Assembly (NCBI GenBank): GCA_037447655.1
Contig: JBBHKE010000404.1
Location: 62,001 to 126,000, forward strand
Direction of reading: 5' to 3'
From: Zygnema cylindricum
Taxonomy: Eukaryota; Streptophyta; Zygnematophyceae; Zygnematales; Zygnemataceae
Length of the DNA stretch: 64,000 bases
In this document: one piece after another, positions 53,501 to 63,647 of the stretch
How the letters are laid out: every line of letters begins with the position of its first letter
Numbering within the stretch: position 1 is the stretch's first letter
The notes under the pieces: model-generated
The model's database searches: none
Seen by the model: only the letters and a program-made list of their open reading frames with translations
Told to the model about the DNA's origin: nothing
Made by a program: the position numbers and the translations under genes

Positions 53501-54993
53501 ATACATGGGAGTTGGTAGATTGTCCACCGGACCGAAAACCGATCGGATGTAAGTGGGTGTTTAAACTTAAATTAAACCCGGATAATACCATTGAGAGGTA
53601 CAAAGCTAGGTTAGTTGCAAAAGGTTATACACAGAAAGAGGGGATAGACTACGAAGAAACCTTTGAACCTGTAGTCAGATTTCCTTCTGTTAGAATCCTT
53701 TTAAGTATAGCCGCAGCGGAGGATATAGAAATCCACCAGATGGATATTAAAACTGCCTTTTTGCATGGAGAGTTGGAAGAAGAAATTTACATGAGGCAAC
53801 CGGAAGGATTCGTGGAAAGTGGGGAAGAAAACAAAGTTTGCAAACTGATAAAATCACTCTATGGGCTTAAGCAAGCCCCGCGACAGTGCAATATAAAGCT
53901 CGACGAATTTCTGACCGGTTTGGGGTATATCAGAATTAGTTCAGATCACTCTATATATTTATTTGAGGATGAGAATGGAGTGATATTTATTGCTATTTAT
54001 GTGGATGATTTGTTGGTCTTAAGCAAGTCCTTAGATAAAATTAACAAACTAAAACGGGATCTTAGAATCAGTTTTGATATGAAAGATCTTGGCGAAGCAA
54101 AGTACATTTTGGGAATTCAGATGGAGAGAGATAGAGGGAATAGAATTATAAGACTCACTCAAAAAGAAGCAATCCGTAATATGCTAGAAAAATTTCAAAT
54201 GGAGAAAGCAAACGGATGCACTACTCCCATGGATTTGAAGAAAGTGAGTGAGGGGAGTGAAGAGGGAGAAATATTCATCATTAATGATGAGATGGACGAG
54301 ATAGAAAGAAAATTTATGGAAAATATCCCTTATCGGCAGATTGTAGGCAGTTTAATTTATTTTATGAACTGTACCCGTCCGGATATAGCTGCAGCTGTAG
54401 GTGTCCTTACTAGAAATCTAAATGAACCAAGAAAGAGAGATTGGGAGGCTGCCAAAAGGGTGATGAGGTATCTGGTGGGGACAAGGGAATTATGGTTGCA
54501 TTTGGGAGGGGAGCACATTGACATCACCACTTGGAGTGATGCCAGTTATGGAGATGTGCCTTTAAGGAGGTGTACGACTGGATATGTGTTGCAAATTGGA
54601 TCCGGTACATGTTGTTGGAGTAGCGAGCAACAAAAAGTAGTTGCTCAGTCCACTATGGAGGCTGAATACATGGCTTCCTGTGCTGCCACCAAAGAATTAA
54701 TGTGGGTTAAATCTCTTCTTGAAGAACTTGGGTTCATGAAGTCTGGAACTCAAAATGTTTTTTGTGATAATCAAGCTGCTATCTCGATTGCAGCTAATCC
54801 GAAACATCACTTCAAAGCTAAGCATATGGATATTAGACTAAGCTTTGTCAGAGAGAAGGTAGAAAATAAAATTATTAAACTGGTTCATAAAAATGATAGA
54901 GAAATGATTGCAGACATGATGACAAAAGCAGTGCCTTCCCCTAAGTTGATTTATTGCAGAGAAAACTGTGGATTAAAATTGAAAAGTGACTAG
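50581..54993 (+). CDS. Copia-E gag-pol polyprotein, two internal stops
   Basis: One frame of 1470 codons starting MGPPSRVPIFDGSDFLYWE. Stops: TGA at 51265-51267 (sense in relatives, likely CGA to TGA at a CpG) and TAA at 52513-52515 (Tyr in relatives). Domains: gag; zinc knuckle CHFCKKSGHYMADC (residues 310-323); protease with DSRAS at 404-408, where the active-site Gly is Arg; HHCC pre-integrase with WHKRLGHVHLD near 534; integrase D600, D663, E699, giving the D-x35-E spacing; RT with YVDD at 1140-1143; RNase H with WSDASYGD near 1319 and STMEAEYMA near 1358. RT has PRQCN where relatives have PRQWN. It supplies all replication enzymes of copia but is probably inactive because of the stops and protease change. 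Confidence 0.93.
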
Positions 54994-54994
54994 G

Positions 54995-55006
54995 AATTAA
55001 GGGGAG
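54995..55006 (+). promoter_or_regulatory. Copia-E polypurine tract
   Basis: aattaaggggag directly precedes the TGTTGAAA start of the 3' LTR, only two bases after the gag-pol stop codon at 54991-54993. Confidence 0.87.
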
Positions 55007-55886
55007 TGTTGAAAAGAGGTAATTAATAGTTCACTTCCTTATTTTAGTTTTGTTTTAAAGAAAGAGAGTAAGGGTCAAAGGCGCACCATGGCTGCCGCCA
55101 TATTTAGAAAGTGGCAGTTTGTGCAGTTAAGGGTATTTTGGCTAAAATGATGCCTAAGTCTAGATTTGAACCTGTGACCTCTAGATTCTTTATAGCCTAA
55201 CGCCTTAACCATTAAGGCGTTACGAAATGTTACACGTGACGGGTTTCATAAATATATAAACATTAACGAAACAGCTAATTAACAGCAGACTAACCAAAAT
55301 GAGCAATTTCTGCATGTACGCGAATCTGAACCGTGTAAAATATGTTTTGATCGGACCGCCGGCATTATAGCCGCCACGCGAAGTGAGCTTTTCGGCGGCA
55401 TACGCATATAGCGTCACGCGGTACCACGTGGCGCCACATTATTTGATACCAGAGAAGATGGGAGGAGGAACCATGGCTTCCGATATGACAGGTGTCACCT
55501 TGTAGACCTTGTCGTACAATAAGTACATCGCCCATTGTACCTTCTTGTACTTTATAGTGTTCCTATTGGACTAGGGTTTAGTAGTAGGTAGTCGTGAGTA
55601 GGAAGACCGAGACTTAGTAATATTTAGGTACCTCTCTCTCTAAGAGAGCTTGTAACTATTAAGGTCATCTTTGACCAGCCATAACTTACTGCTCGGGTGA
55701 GCAAATTCAGTGATTTTTTTTGCGTTTGACTCAGGGGAGTCTTCTCCTCACAAGGGTGAGAGTGGTCAGAATATTTGTGTGCCTGGGCGGCACTTATTCA
55801 GCAGGAAAGTAGAAGGGGCAAATATTATCCTAGAGGCTTTACATAGGCTGCTCATTCTGTGGGTCAATGGAGACCACAGAATTTCA
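55007..55886 (+). repeat. Copia-E 3' LTR
   Basis: 880 bp; about 98% identical by eye to the 5' LTR but without 11 bp (tagttgtacaa) in the GTAC cluster near 55515. Confidence 0.95.
55152..55218 (-). other. tRNA-like unit in copia-E 3' LTR
   Basis: Identical in layout to the unit at 49831-49897: A-box-like and B-box-like motifs, the 10-bp inverted repeat and downstream TTTT, with no disruptive change. Confidence 0.6.
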
Positions 55887-58800
55887 GATAGAGTACGGGG
55901 ATGGGAGGATAGTCACTACTACTCTTGTAGGATCGGTAGATCTAAAAGTGTTAGTAGAAGGAAAGACATCTATAGTTACATTCTCCGATGTGTTGTTTAT
56001 TCCGGAGCTGAACAAAAACCTCATCTTTACGTCTGTTTTAGATGATAAGGGTTTTGATACTAGCACTAGGAAAGGAGTCTTTACTGCTAGCTTTGAGGAG
56101 GAAGTTTATTTCACTGCTGAAAAAGGTAGCCAAGGGATGTTTAGGCTGATTTTAAGCAATGAAAAGAAAAAACTTTATTATGCTGGTGTTCATGATATAA
56201 TGTTGTGGCATAAGAGGCTTGGGCATGTGAATCTAGACAAGTTAAGAGAGACGAAAAAGATGGGAGTAGTGGAAGGAATTCTGTTCGGTGATAGTGAGAA
56301 TCTAAGTGATTGTAGTGGATGTGCTCAAGGGAAAGCACACAGGTTACCCTTCCCAAAAACTGCCACCTATAACGGAGAAAAGATTCTATATTTAGTACAC
56401 ACAGATATTTGGGGGCCGGCCAGAGTGCCATCACCCGGGGGAAAGAGATTTATGATGACTATCACTGATGATTGGTCTCGGTATTCCAGGGTGTATTTTT
56501 TGAAAAATAAGTCAGAGGCTCAGGAATGCTTTAAACAATATAAAGCATGGAGTGAAAAACTCCATGAAACCTCAATCAAGAGAGTAAGGAGTGACAATGG
56601 TTGAGAGTATACCTCTAACCAGTTTGAGGATTTTTTGGGAGAAGATGAAGTGCAACACCAAAAGACAGTTCCTGAAAATCTTGAGCAGAATGGTGTAGCT
56701 GAAAGATTAAATAGAACACTGAGTGATAGTGCTAGGAGTATGTTGTCCGATAAGAAGATAGGAAAGAAGTTTTGGGCCGAAGCAATAAACTGTGCAAATT
56801 ATCTCAAAAATAGAGTTCTTACTTCAGCAGTAAAAGGCCAAACACCTTATGAGAGATGGACAGGCCGAAAACCAGATGTTTCACACTTGAAGGTTTTCGC
56901 TAGTCAAGTGTTCAGTTTAGACACAGATCGGTCAAACTGGGAGTTAGACCCAAAAGGAAAACCAGGATATCTACTAGGATATGATGAAGATGTAAAAGGA
57001 TATAGAGTCTTTGATCTCAAAAGAGAGGATATTATTCTAGTGAAGCATCTAGTGGTTATGGATGAAGGAAAATTTATTGATCCCTTTAAGCATACAAGGA
57101 CAGTCAAGATCAGATTTGAGTCAGAAAATTCTGATGACTTTGAGCTTCCTAACTATCCAGGATTTCAAGAAGATGATGATTTTGCAGGTACGGATCAGAT
57201 CGAGAAGGACCCAAGTGTGGAATCCCTTGTATTAACTCCAACCGAAGCGGAAGACGTGGTGGAAATCGACCCGGAATCAAGGGATAGGGGAGAAGTAGAA
57301 ACTGTTCGGAAAAATCCAAGAGAACCATCTATTCCGGCAACCGAGTTTGAGGGAGGAAGAAGAAGCATTAAAAGACTGCAAGAGAGACAAGTTAACAATA
57401 AGGTAACCAAACTGTCTCACCCCGATGAACCTCAAACTTATAATTAGGCAATGACTTGTCCTGAAAAAAACCGGTGGAAAACAGCCATAAATGAGGAGAT
57501 GGCCTCAATTATGGCGGCCGATACATGGGAATTGGTGGATTGTCCTCCTGACAGGAAGCCAATTGGGTGTAAGTGGGTATTTAAGCTGAAACTCAACCCG
57601 GATAACACCATTGAGCGCTACAAGGCTCGGTTAGTGGCAAAGGGATTTACCCAGAAAGAGGGAATTGACTATGAGGAGACTTTTGCTCCGGTCGTTAGGT
57701 TTCCTTCGGTTCGGATACTTCTCACTATGGTGGCAGCAGAAGACATGGAAGTGCATCAGATGGACATCAAGACGGCCTTCCTACATGGAGAGTTGGAAGG
57801 GGAAATTTTTATGCGATAGCCCGAAGGATTTGTGGAGCAAGGGGAGGAAAGCAAGGTATGCCGATTGATCAAATCTTTGTATGGGCTGAAACAGCCGCCT
57901 CGGCAATGGAACAAGAAGCTCGACGAGTTTCTTATAGGTTTGGGATATATTCGGATCAGCTCAGATCACTCTATATATTTGTTTGAAGATGAGGAAGGAA
58001 TTATTTTTATTGCAATTTATGTCGATGATTTGCTTGTTTTAAGTAAATCTATGGATAAAATAAATAAGTTGAAAAATGATTTAAAAGAAAGATTTGAGAT
58101 GAACGATATAGGAGAAACAAGGTATATTTTGGGAATTCAGGTAGAGAGAGATAGAGATAGAAAAATAATAAGATTAACTCAAAAAGAGGCCATTGGAAAC
58201 ATGTTAGAAAAATTCCAAATCGACAAGGCTAATAGTTGTACCACTCCTATGGAATTAAAAAAGGGAAGCGAGGGGAGTGAGGAAGAGGGAGTTATAATCT
58301 TAGATGATGAGGTAGGCCCGGAAGAGAAAAGATTTATGCAGACCATCCTTTATAGAGAAGTAGAGGGCAGCCTAATATATTTTATGAATTATACCCGTCC
58401 GGACATAGCCGCAGCTGTAGGAGTACTAAGTAGGAGTCTGAATGCTCCCACTAAGAAAGATTGGGAGGCAGCTAAGAGAGTCCTTAGATATCTCATAGGG
58501 ACTAGGGATCTATGGTTGCATTTGGGTGGGAACAATACTGACATCACCACTTGGAGTGATGCTAGCTATGGGGATGCTCCTATGAGGAGATGCACATCTG
58601 GATATGTATTGTATGTGGGTGATGGGGCTTGCTGCTCGAGCAGTAAGCAGCAAAGAGTCATTGCCCAGTCCACCATGGAAGCTGGGTACATGGCTTCTTG
58701 CTCTGCTGTAAAAAAAATAATGTGGGTCAAGTCTTTGCTTGGTGAGCTTGGTCAACTTAAGAGTGGTGTCCAAAAAGTGTTTTGTGATAATCAGGCTGCC

Positions 58801-59019
58801 ATTGCCATTTCCGCCAATCCTGAACATCAGTTTAAAGCCAAACACATGGACATTAGGCTTAGCTTTGTTAGGGAGAAAGTAGAAAACAAGATAATCAGTT
58901 TGGAGTATAAACCAGATAGTGAAATGGTAGTTGATATGATGACCAAACCTGTTCCTTCCCCTAAACTAATTTTCTGCCGGGAGAAGTGTGGTCTTAAAAA
59001 AAAAGTGACTAGAAAGTAA
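55887..59019 (+). pseudogene. Copia-D pol (after the copia-E insertion)
   Basis: A continuous frame with three stops (56602-56604, 57445-57447, 57817-57819). It carries pre-integrase WHKRLGHVNLD (56205), HHCC Cys in CSGCAQGK (56315), integrase HTDIWGPA (56400), RSDNG before the first stop (56590) and NGVAERLNRT (56690). The linker has the NPREPSIPATEFEGGRRS motif. RT has [20 protein letters not shown] and YVDDLLVLS (both Asp kept). RNase H has TWSDASYGD, QSTMEAGYMA and FCDNQAAI. It ends at a TAA before the polypurine tract. Only a handful of changes disable it. Confidence 0.93.
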
Positions 59020-59025
59020 GGGGAG
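59014..59025 (+). promoter_or_regulatory. Copia-D polypurine tract
   Basis: aagtaaggggag directly precedes TGTAGAAATAAAAAGG of the 3' LTR; it overlaps the last codons of pol. Confidence 0.85.
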
Positions 59026-60058
59026 TGTAGAAATAAAAAGGTTATTTTTAGTATTTTCTAGGTTTTGCAAAATGCAGAAAAGAAGCCGAGGCAGTCTGCC
59101 TCTAACTTCTCTCTTCAGCCCCCACACTTGTCGTAGTCACTGAAGGTTGAAGAGGGAGCTAGAGCCATGGCTGCCTATGCTGATTAGAGATAGAGTTACG
59201 GGTTGTAGATTTTGGTAGATTTACCAAAATATAAATTGACGGACTTAGTATTTGAACCTAGTACCTACCGTCCAACACTTAGCCTGTAGCCTTAGCCATT
59301 TAGTCTGCCATCATGCTTGGAGATATTTGGTTTGATAGTTATTTAAATGTTAACACGTAGTCTATTTCATTTAACGGGATCTTTAAACATAGATACAGTT
59401 TGTAAAGTACGGCGCACGAAACATACGAAACAAATACTGAGCATTTTGTTTAGAAAGCGAAACAAATACTCCGGAAGTATTTATAACGGTCATGATTGTA
59501 ATCCACCTTAATCGGACGGCCTCGAAGCATGCCGAGATCGTGGAATAGGTTTTCGGCGGTTTGCGGTTGACGTCACGTCAATTGCCACGTGGCACAATCA
59601 CATTGGATTACGACATCTCCTGGGATTCCAAGAACGAATCCAAAAATGACATGTGTCGACTTTTTGGCCATGTAGTACAATATCGGTACATAAAGTACAA
59701 CGGTACATGTACCTTTATGGATGATACACTATTATGATTGGTGCCGTACTTCAGTAGATGAGTTTTAGAGAGAGATAGGACTTAGAAAAATTTGATTGAT
59801 TAGACCCTCTCTCCCAAAGAGCTCTTGTACAAAAGGTCAACTTTGACCCTTCATAACTTACTGCTCAGGGGAGCAAATTCAGAGATTCTTTTTGCTATAG
59901 AATCAGGGGAGTCTTGCCTTTACAGGGGTGAAGGTGGTCAGAGTTTTGGTCTGCCAGGGTGGCAGTTATTCTTGCTGAAACACAAAGGGGTCAAGGTTAT
60001 CCTAGAGGCTTCGTGTGAGCTGCCTACTCTGAGGTCCTATGGAGGTCTCAGAGTTACA
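59026..60058 (+). repeat. Copia-D 3' LTR
   Basis: 1033 bp, ends ...gagttaca followed by target duplication GTCGC. Same internal landmarks as the 5' LTR, with terminal TG intact. Confidence 0.93.
59238..59309 (-). other. tRNA-like unit in copia-D 3' LTR (72 nt)
   Basis: On the minus strand it runs GGCAGAC...GTCCGTC like its partner, with AGGTTCAAATAC (B-box-like, one change) and ATGGCTAAGG. TTTT follows within about 14 nt. Confidence 0.62.
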
Positions 60059-60063
60059 GTCGC

Positions 60064-60459
60064 CTCTCCCACAGAGCATCTTGTATAAAACGCAAACTTT
60101 GGCAAGCCATATCTATCAATTTACTTGACCATATTCAGTGATTCTTTTTGCTGCGGACTCCCGGAAGTCCGAGCTACACAAGGGTGTAGTTGATGAGAGT
60201 TTTTTTCTGCCAAGGTGGCGGTATTTCTAAGGGAAAGTCAAAGTGGGTGAATGTGTCCAAATCTTATATTCTAACTTTGCATTTGGTGGTGGAACGGAGC
60301 ACACAGAAAGTGTTATTTCACAGGGGTGAATCTATATTGGGGTTGTGACTGGGAAGGGGTTAGTCATTTGGGTTTATATCAACTTGGAGTCGGCACTATC
60401 TAGATTAGCCTCTTTTGGATCTGCTTACTCTGAGGGCCAATGGAGGTCTCAGAGTTTCA
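60064..60459 (+). repeat. Copia-C 5' LTR, second part
   Basis: Continues the LTR cut at 47439: gtcgcctctccca, then TATAAAAC near 60088, the gattctttttgctgcg leader block near 60139, ending ...gagtttca next to the primer binding site. The matching part of the 3' LTR is 63156-63553. Confidence 0.92.
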
Positions 60460-60471
60460 GGTTATGGGCCC
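60460..60471 (+). promoter_or_regulatory. Copia-C primer binding site
   Basis: GGTTATGGGCCCA, complement of the tRNA-iMet anticodon arm, with the gag ATG at 60464-60466. Confidence 0.87.
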
Positions 60472-61897
60472 ACCATCTAGGGTGCCAATGTTTGATGGAA
60501 CAGGCTTCACTTATTTGGAGCTTACAATGGAGGGATTGTTTTTTGAGTAGCACTTATGGGGAATTGTTTCGAGACAAGTGAGATGTCCGCCACCTGGCTT
60601 TGGAGGAGCTTACTATGGAGAATCATCTAAGGCTACCCAAAATATCAAACGTAGTTCAGATGCAACGGAAGGTGAAGGGAAAAATCTTTCCGTAGATAGG
60701 GAAATAGGGGAGAAGGAAAAAGGGACACTTATGGTGAGGGGAGCTAGGCTCTCAGCTATGGTTCCATTTGTAGGGTTTAAAACTTAAGAAAATGAAAGAA
60801 AAATATGGGAATACAAAAATAGTATAGCCAAGCATCTCATACTTAGAAACGTGTCTAAGTCCATAGCTATCACTTTTATAAACTTAAAGAAGTCTTCAGA
60901 GTTATGGGAAGCACTAAGTCAGATTTATAAGAGTGAGACTATTGAGAGGCAGCAATTAGTAAACCAAGAAATAGATGCCTATGTTTATACAGGCTGTAGC
61001 ATGATAGAGTTTTGCAATGATATTGCTGCGCTATATGTTGAGCTTGCTAGTGCGCGATATTTAGAATCTGAGGAGAGGAAGATTAATACACTACTGATGA
61101 AACTCCCAGATGAGTACGAAAACATCATTTGTCGTATGCAGGCAATGGATGGCTCCTCAGGGACTTGGAGCTTTACCCTGGGGATAATTCTTGTGAGGGA
61201 AAGCACTTTGGAGCTTCGTAGGGGAAGTGACAGGGTGAATGCATTTACAGTTGGTAGAGGTTGGCGGAAGCGTGATGAGAGGAACGGCAGTGACGAGCGG
61301 AAGCGTGATGAGAGGAAGAAAGACAAAGGTAAACCTTATCGGAACTTTGGTAGAAAGAGAGGGAGAGGAAAAGAAAGGGGAGCTTCGAAAAAGGGGGTTT
61401 GCGTCTTTTGTAGGGAACCGGGTCATTATATGGAGGAATGCCCTTGTTTGGAAAAACTTGGAAGTTGGAATGTGGATGAGGAGGAAGAAGGGGAAGAGGA
61501 GAAAGAGGATGAAGATATTTTAGAGCTTCTCCGGAGTAGTAGTATAGGGAAGAGAGAAAAGCACACATAAATTCCACGAAAGCAACAGTGTGCTTTAGGA
61601 GGTATAACGGAAGTAAAGAGAGAGGAGGTACTTGAGGATGTCGAGGAGAGTAGAGTGTATGACTTAGAAATGAGAAAGTCAGATCTAGGATCCATAAGTC
61701 AAAACGGGAAAGATAAAATTAATGAGGATAATTTTATAGATAATAGGGAAATAGAAAACTGGTCGGAAAGGGAGACTTCAACGGATTCCAAGGAAATGGG
61801 AGAAGTGAAACTCGAAGAGGTTTTAAAAGATAGGGGAGAAGAGAAATATTTGATTAAAGGTTTAGGGGGAAGAAATATTTATTGGGAATTAAATTAG
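60464..61897 (+). pseudogene. Copia-C gag, without protease or integrase
   Basis: A single frame starts MGPPSRVPMFDGTGFTYLE and carries three stops (60548, 60785, 61568). It includes the gag core (IWEYKNSIAKHLILRN, LWEALSQIYKSETIERQQLVNQE) and a zinc knuckle CVFCREPGHYMEEC (61400-61441, residues 313-326), all metal ligands kept. After the knuckle come acidic, Glu-rich stretches and IPRKQQCALGG, the usual lead-in to the protease, but the DSGAS site, integrase and most of RT are absent. The frame runs on through EVKREEVLEDVEESRVYD to GEEKYLI, a remnant of the RT motif AKYILGI. Gag alone could package RNA if made. Confidence 0.87.
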
Positions 61898-62300
61898 AAA
61901 GTGATAGTGGAAAGAATTCCATGGGAGAGAGTGAGGGAAGTTCAGAAAATGGGGTAATTATCATGGATAAAAATATGAGTACGAAAGATGTAGATCTTAT
62001 GAGGAACTTAGTGGGAACTAGTGTTTTTTGGGAATATTTGGGGGTGGATGGATTTGACATCACTAGTTGGTGTGATGTCGCTTGTGAAGATGTGTCTGTA
62101 AAAGGGTTATCATCTGGATATGTGTTGCATGTTGAGGATGTGGCTGACTGTTGGAAATGCAAAAGGGAAAGTAGATTCTGGTTGGATGAAAACGGGAGGA
62201 GGTGGATAAAATATTTGATCGGATTTATGATAAGTGGGGTGCTAAATGAAATGTGTGATGTAATTGTTATTTCAGTTCATCTAATGCATTGTTTTAAATA
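61870..62300 (+). pseudogene. Copia-C RT/RNase H scrap
   Basis: In the frame from 61882, GIKLESDSGK corresponds to the GIQ(V/M)ERDRGK end of the RT palm region in relatives. FDITSWCDVACEDVSVKGLSSGYVLHVEDVADCWKCK corresponds to RNase H ITTWSDASYGDAP...GYVLYVGDGACCWSSK. The first RNase H Asp is kept, but the rest is lost. So internal deletions joined the RT tail to RNase H. Confidence 0.78.
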
Positions 62301-62391
62301 GAAGGTTATTTGCTTAAAGCTTTATGAGAAGAAAAAAAATAAGAAAAAGAAAAGAAAGAATTTTATATTTTGTTTGCAGAAAAGTAGACTA

Positions 62392-62405
62392 AAAAATAAG
62401 GGGAG
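62392..62405 (+). promoter_or_regulatory. Copia-C polypurine tract
   Basis: aaaaataaggggag directly before the TGTTGAAAGTTATG start of the 3' LTR. Confidence 0.85.
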
Positions 62406-63553
62406 TGTTGAAAGTTATGTATTTTCTAGGTCTTAATAGGAAAATAAAAAGAAGAAATAAAGCAAAGGGAGTCTGGTTCTCGCTCCACTCTCGAGTCCCC
62501 ATACTTGTTGTAGTCACTGAAGACTGGAGAGAGAGCTACAGCCATGGCTGCCCATGCTGTCTAAGGTGACAGAAAACAGGCTACTACTTAGTCTGTACCA
62601 AAATGATTGCCGGCTCCGAGATTTGATCCTGGTACCTAACGTCTGTTAGATTAACCGGTAGGTGACAGCTTTATCCTGTAGACTAGGATCAGTGCTAGGA
62701 CATATAGGGTACGATAGGTATTTAAATAAATAACAGGGCAAAGATTCCATTTAACTACTAGGACAGAATCTTTGGCATAGAACGCGGTGTACCTTTTATG
62801 ACGCATGAAACAAATGTTACGGACATTTGTTTCAACGGTCTGGATAAAAATGCGATGAGAAATCGACGGCCGTGGTGCAAGCCGGGATTCCGAAAAGTCC
62901 GCCTTGGCTTTTTCCGACGCTGCCACTCCGAATTACACGTGGCAATATCGTACTCAGTTGCGGGATTTCCGGAGTGCAAATCAACAAGCTCAGATGTGAC
63001 AGATGTCACCTGTATGGCCTGTCGTACATCTACTGTACAGAAAGTACACTGGCGCCTATACTTTTCTGTACAGTACAGTCTTGTGATTGGCGTCGTACTT
63101 CATTGGAAGGGGTGCTAAAGAGGGAATAGGACTTAGAATATTTTGGGTAGGTGGTCGCCTCTCCCAGAGAGCATCTTGTATAAAAGGCAAACTTTGGCAA
63201 GCTATATCTATCAATTTACTTGACCATTTTCAGTGATTCTTTTCGCTACAGACTCAATGGAGTCTAGGCTACACAGGGGTGTACTCGATCAGAGTTTTTG
63301 TCTGCCAAGGTGGAGGTATTTCTAAGGGAAATTCAAAGTGGGTGAATGTGTCCAAATCTTATATTCTAACTTTGCATTTTGTAACAAACTAAGCACGCAA
63401 AAAAGTGTTATTTCACATGGGTGAATTTTTATTGGGTTGTGACTGTCAAGGGGTCAGTCATTTGGGTTTATATCAACTTAGAGTCGGCACTATCTAGATT
63501 TGCTTCTTTTGGATCTGCTTACTCTGAGGGCTAATGGAGGTCTTAGAGTTTCA
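62406..63553 (+). repeat. Copia-C 3' LTR
   Basis: 1148 bp and uninterrupted. It contains the tRNA-like unit, CACGTG (62936-62941), a GTAC inverted repeat (63035-63071), GATTGG (63085), TATAAAAG (63179-63186), then the leader block gattcttttcgct and a 3' third shared with solo LTR S. It ends ...gagtttca. Confidence 0.94.
62608..62690 (-). other. tRNA-like unit in copia-C 3' LTR
   Basis: On the minus strand, CTACAGGATAAAGCTG (A-box-like) and ACCAGGATCAAATCTCGG (B-box/T-arm-like) precede GCCGGCAATCATTTTGG, with TTTT 6-10 nt downstream. Differs from the 5' LTR copy at a few positions. Confidence 0.52.
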
Positions 63554-63643
63554 TTTTTTTTCAAATAATGCACCCCTCGTCATCGTTTCCTAATATATGA
63601 ACATTGTTCCATATAAAATGGGCAACTTAGAGGGTGGGCCCAT
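63554..63643 (-). pseudogene. Copia-F gag N-terminus
   Basis: On the minus strand the ATG in the primer binding site opens MGPPSKLPILYGTMFIY, then TAG at the position of the conserved Trp, then ETMTRGALFEK. The next residues (RLWAIVSGRVHRPS) are at 46687 downward on the other side of copia-C, which proves the insertion point. Confidence 0.85.
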
Positions 63644-63647
63644 AACC
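63636..63647 (-). promoter_or_regulatory. Copia-F primer binding site
   Basis: GGTTATGGGCCCA on the minus strand, adjacent to the 5' LTR end; tRNA-iMet anticodon-arm complement. Confidence 0.87.

Larger units (their letters stand above)
49686..55886 (+). mobile_element. Copia-E, youngest and nearly intact copia element
   Basis: 6201 bp. LTRs 49686-50576 (891 bp) and 55007-55886 (880 bp) differ by about 20 substitutions by eye and one 11-bp indel in a GTACAATA repeat. Perfect target duplication GATAG (49681-49685, 55887-55891); removing the element restores ...ATAGAGATAGAGTACGG and the copia-D frame IEIEYGDG. One gag-pol frame spans the whole internal region with two stops. It is the last insertion of the nest. 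Confidence 0.96.
47440..60058 (+). mobile_element. Copia-D, full-length, split by copia-E
   Basis: LTRs 47440-48469 (1030 bp) and 59026-60058 (1033 bp). Perfect target duplication GTCGC (47435-47439, 60059-60063) inside the copia-C 5' LTR. Internal region 48470-49680 plus 55892-59025 once copia-E is removed. Gag-pol has a few stops and one frameshift, so it is younger than B and older than E. Confidence 0.94.
46688..63553 (+). mobile_element. Copia-C, gag-bearing nonautonomous element, split by copia-D
   Basis: Its 5' LTR is in two parts (46688-47439 and 60064-60459) because copia-D inserted there. Rejoined, it is 1148 bp, exactly the length of the 3' LTR (62406-63553). The internal region is only 1946 bp: primer binding site, gag with zinc knuckle, an RT/RNase H scrap and polypurine tract. 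It sits in copia-F gag; the flanks are ctttt and ttttt, and F gag reads on across it. Without protease and integrase it would depend on a related element. Confidence 0.9.

Noticed and set aside
55710-56045. 111-codon frame spanning the copia-E 3' LTR and copia-D pol junction
   Set aside because: It crosses an insertion boundary and is out of frame with copia-D pol, so it is accidental.
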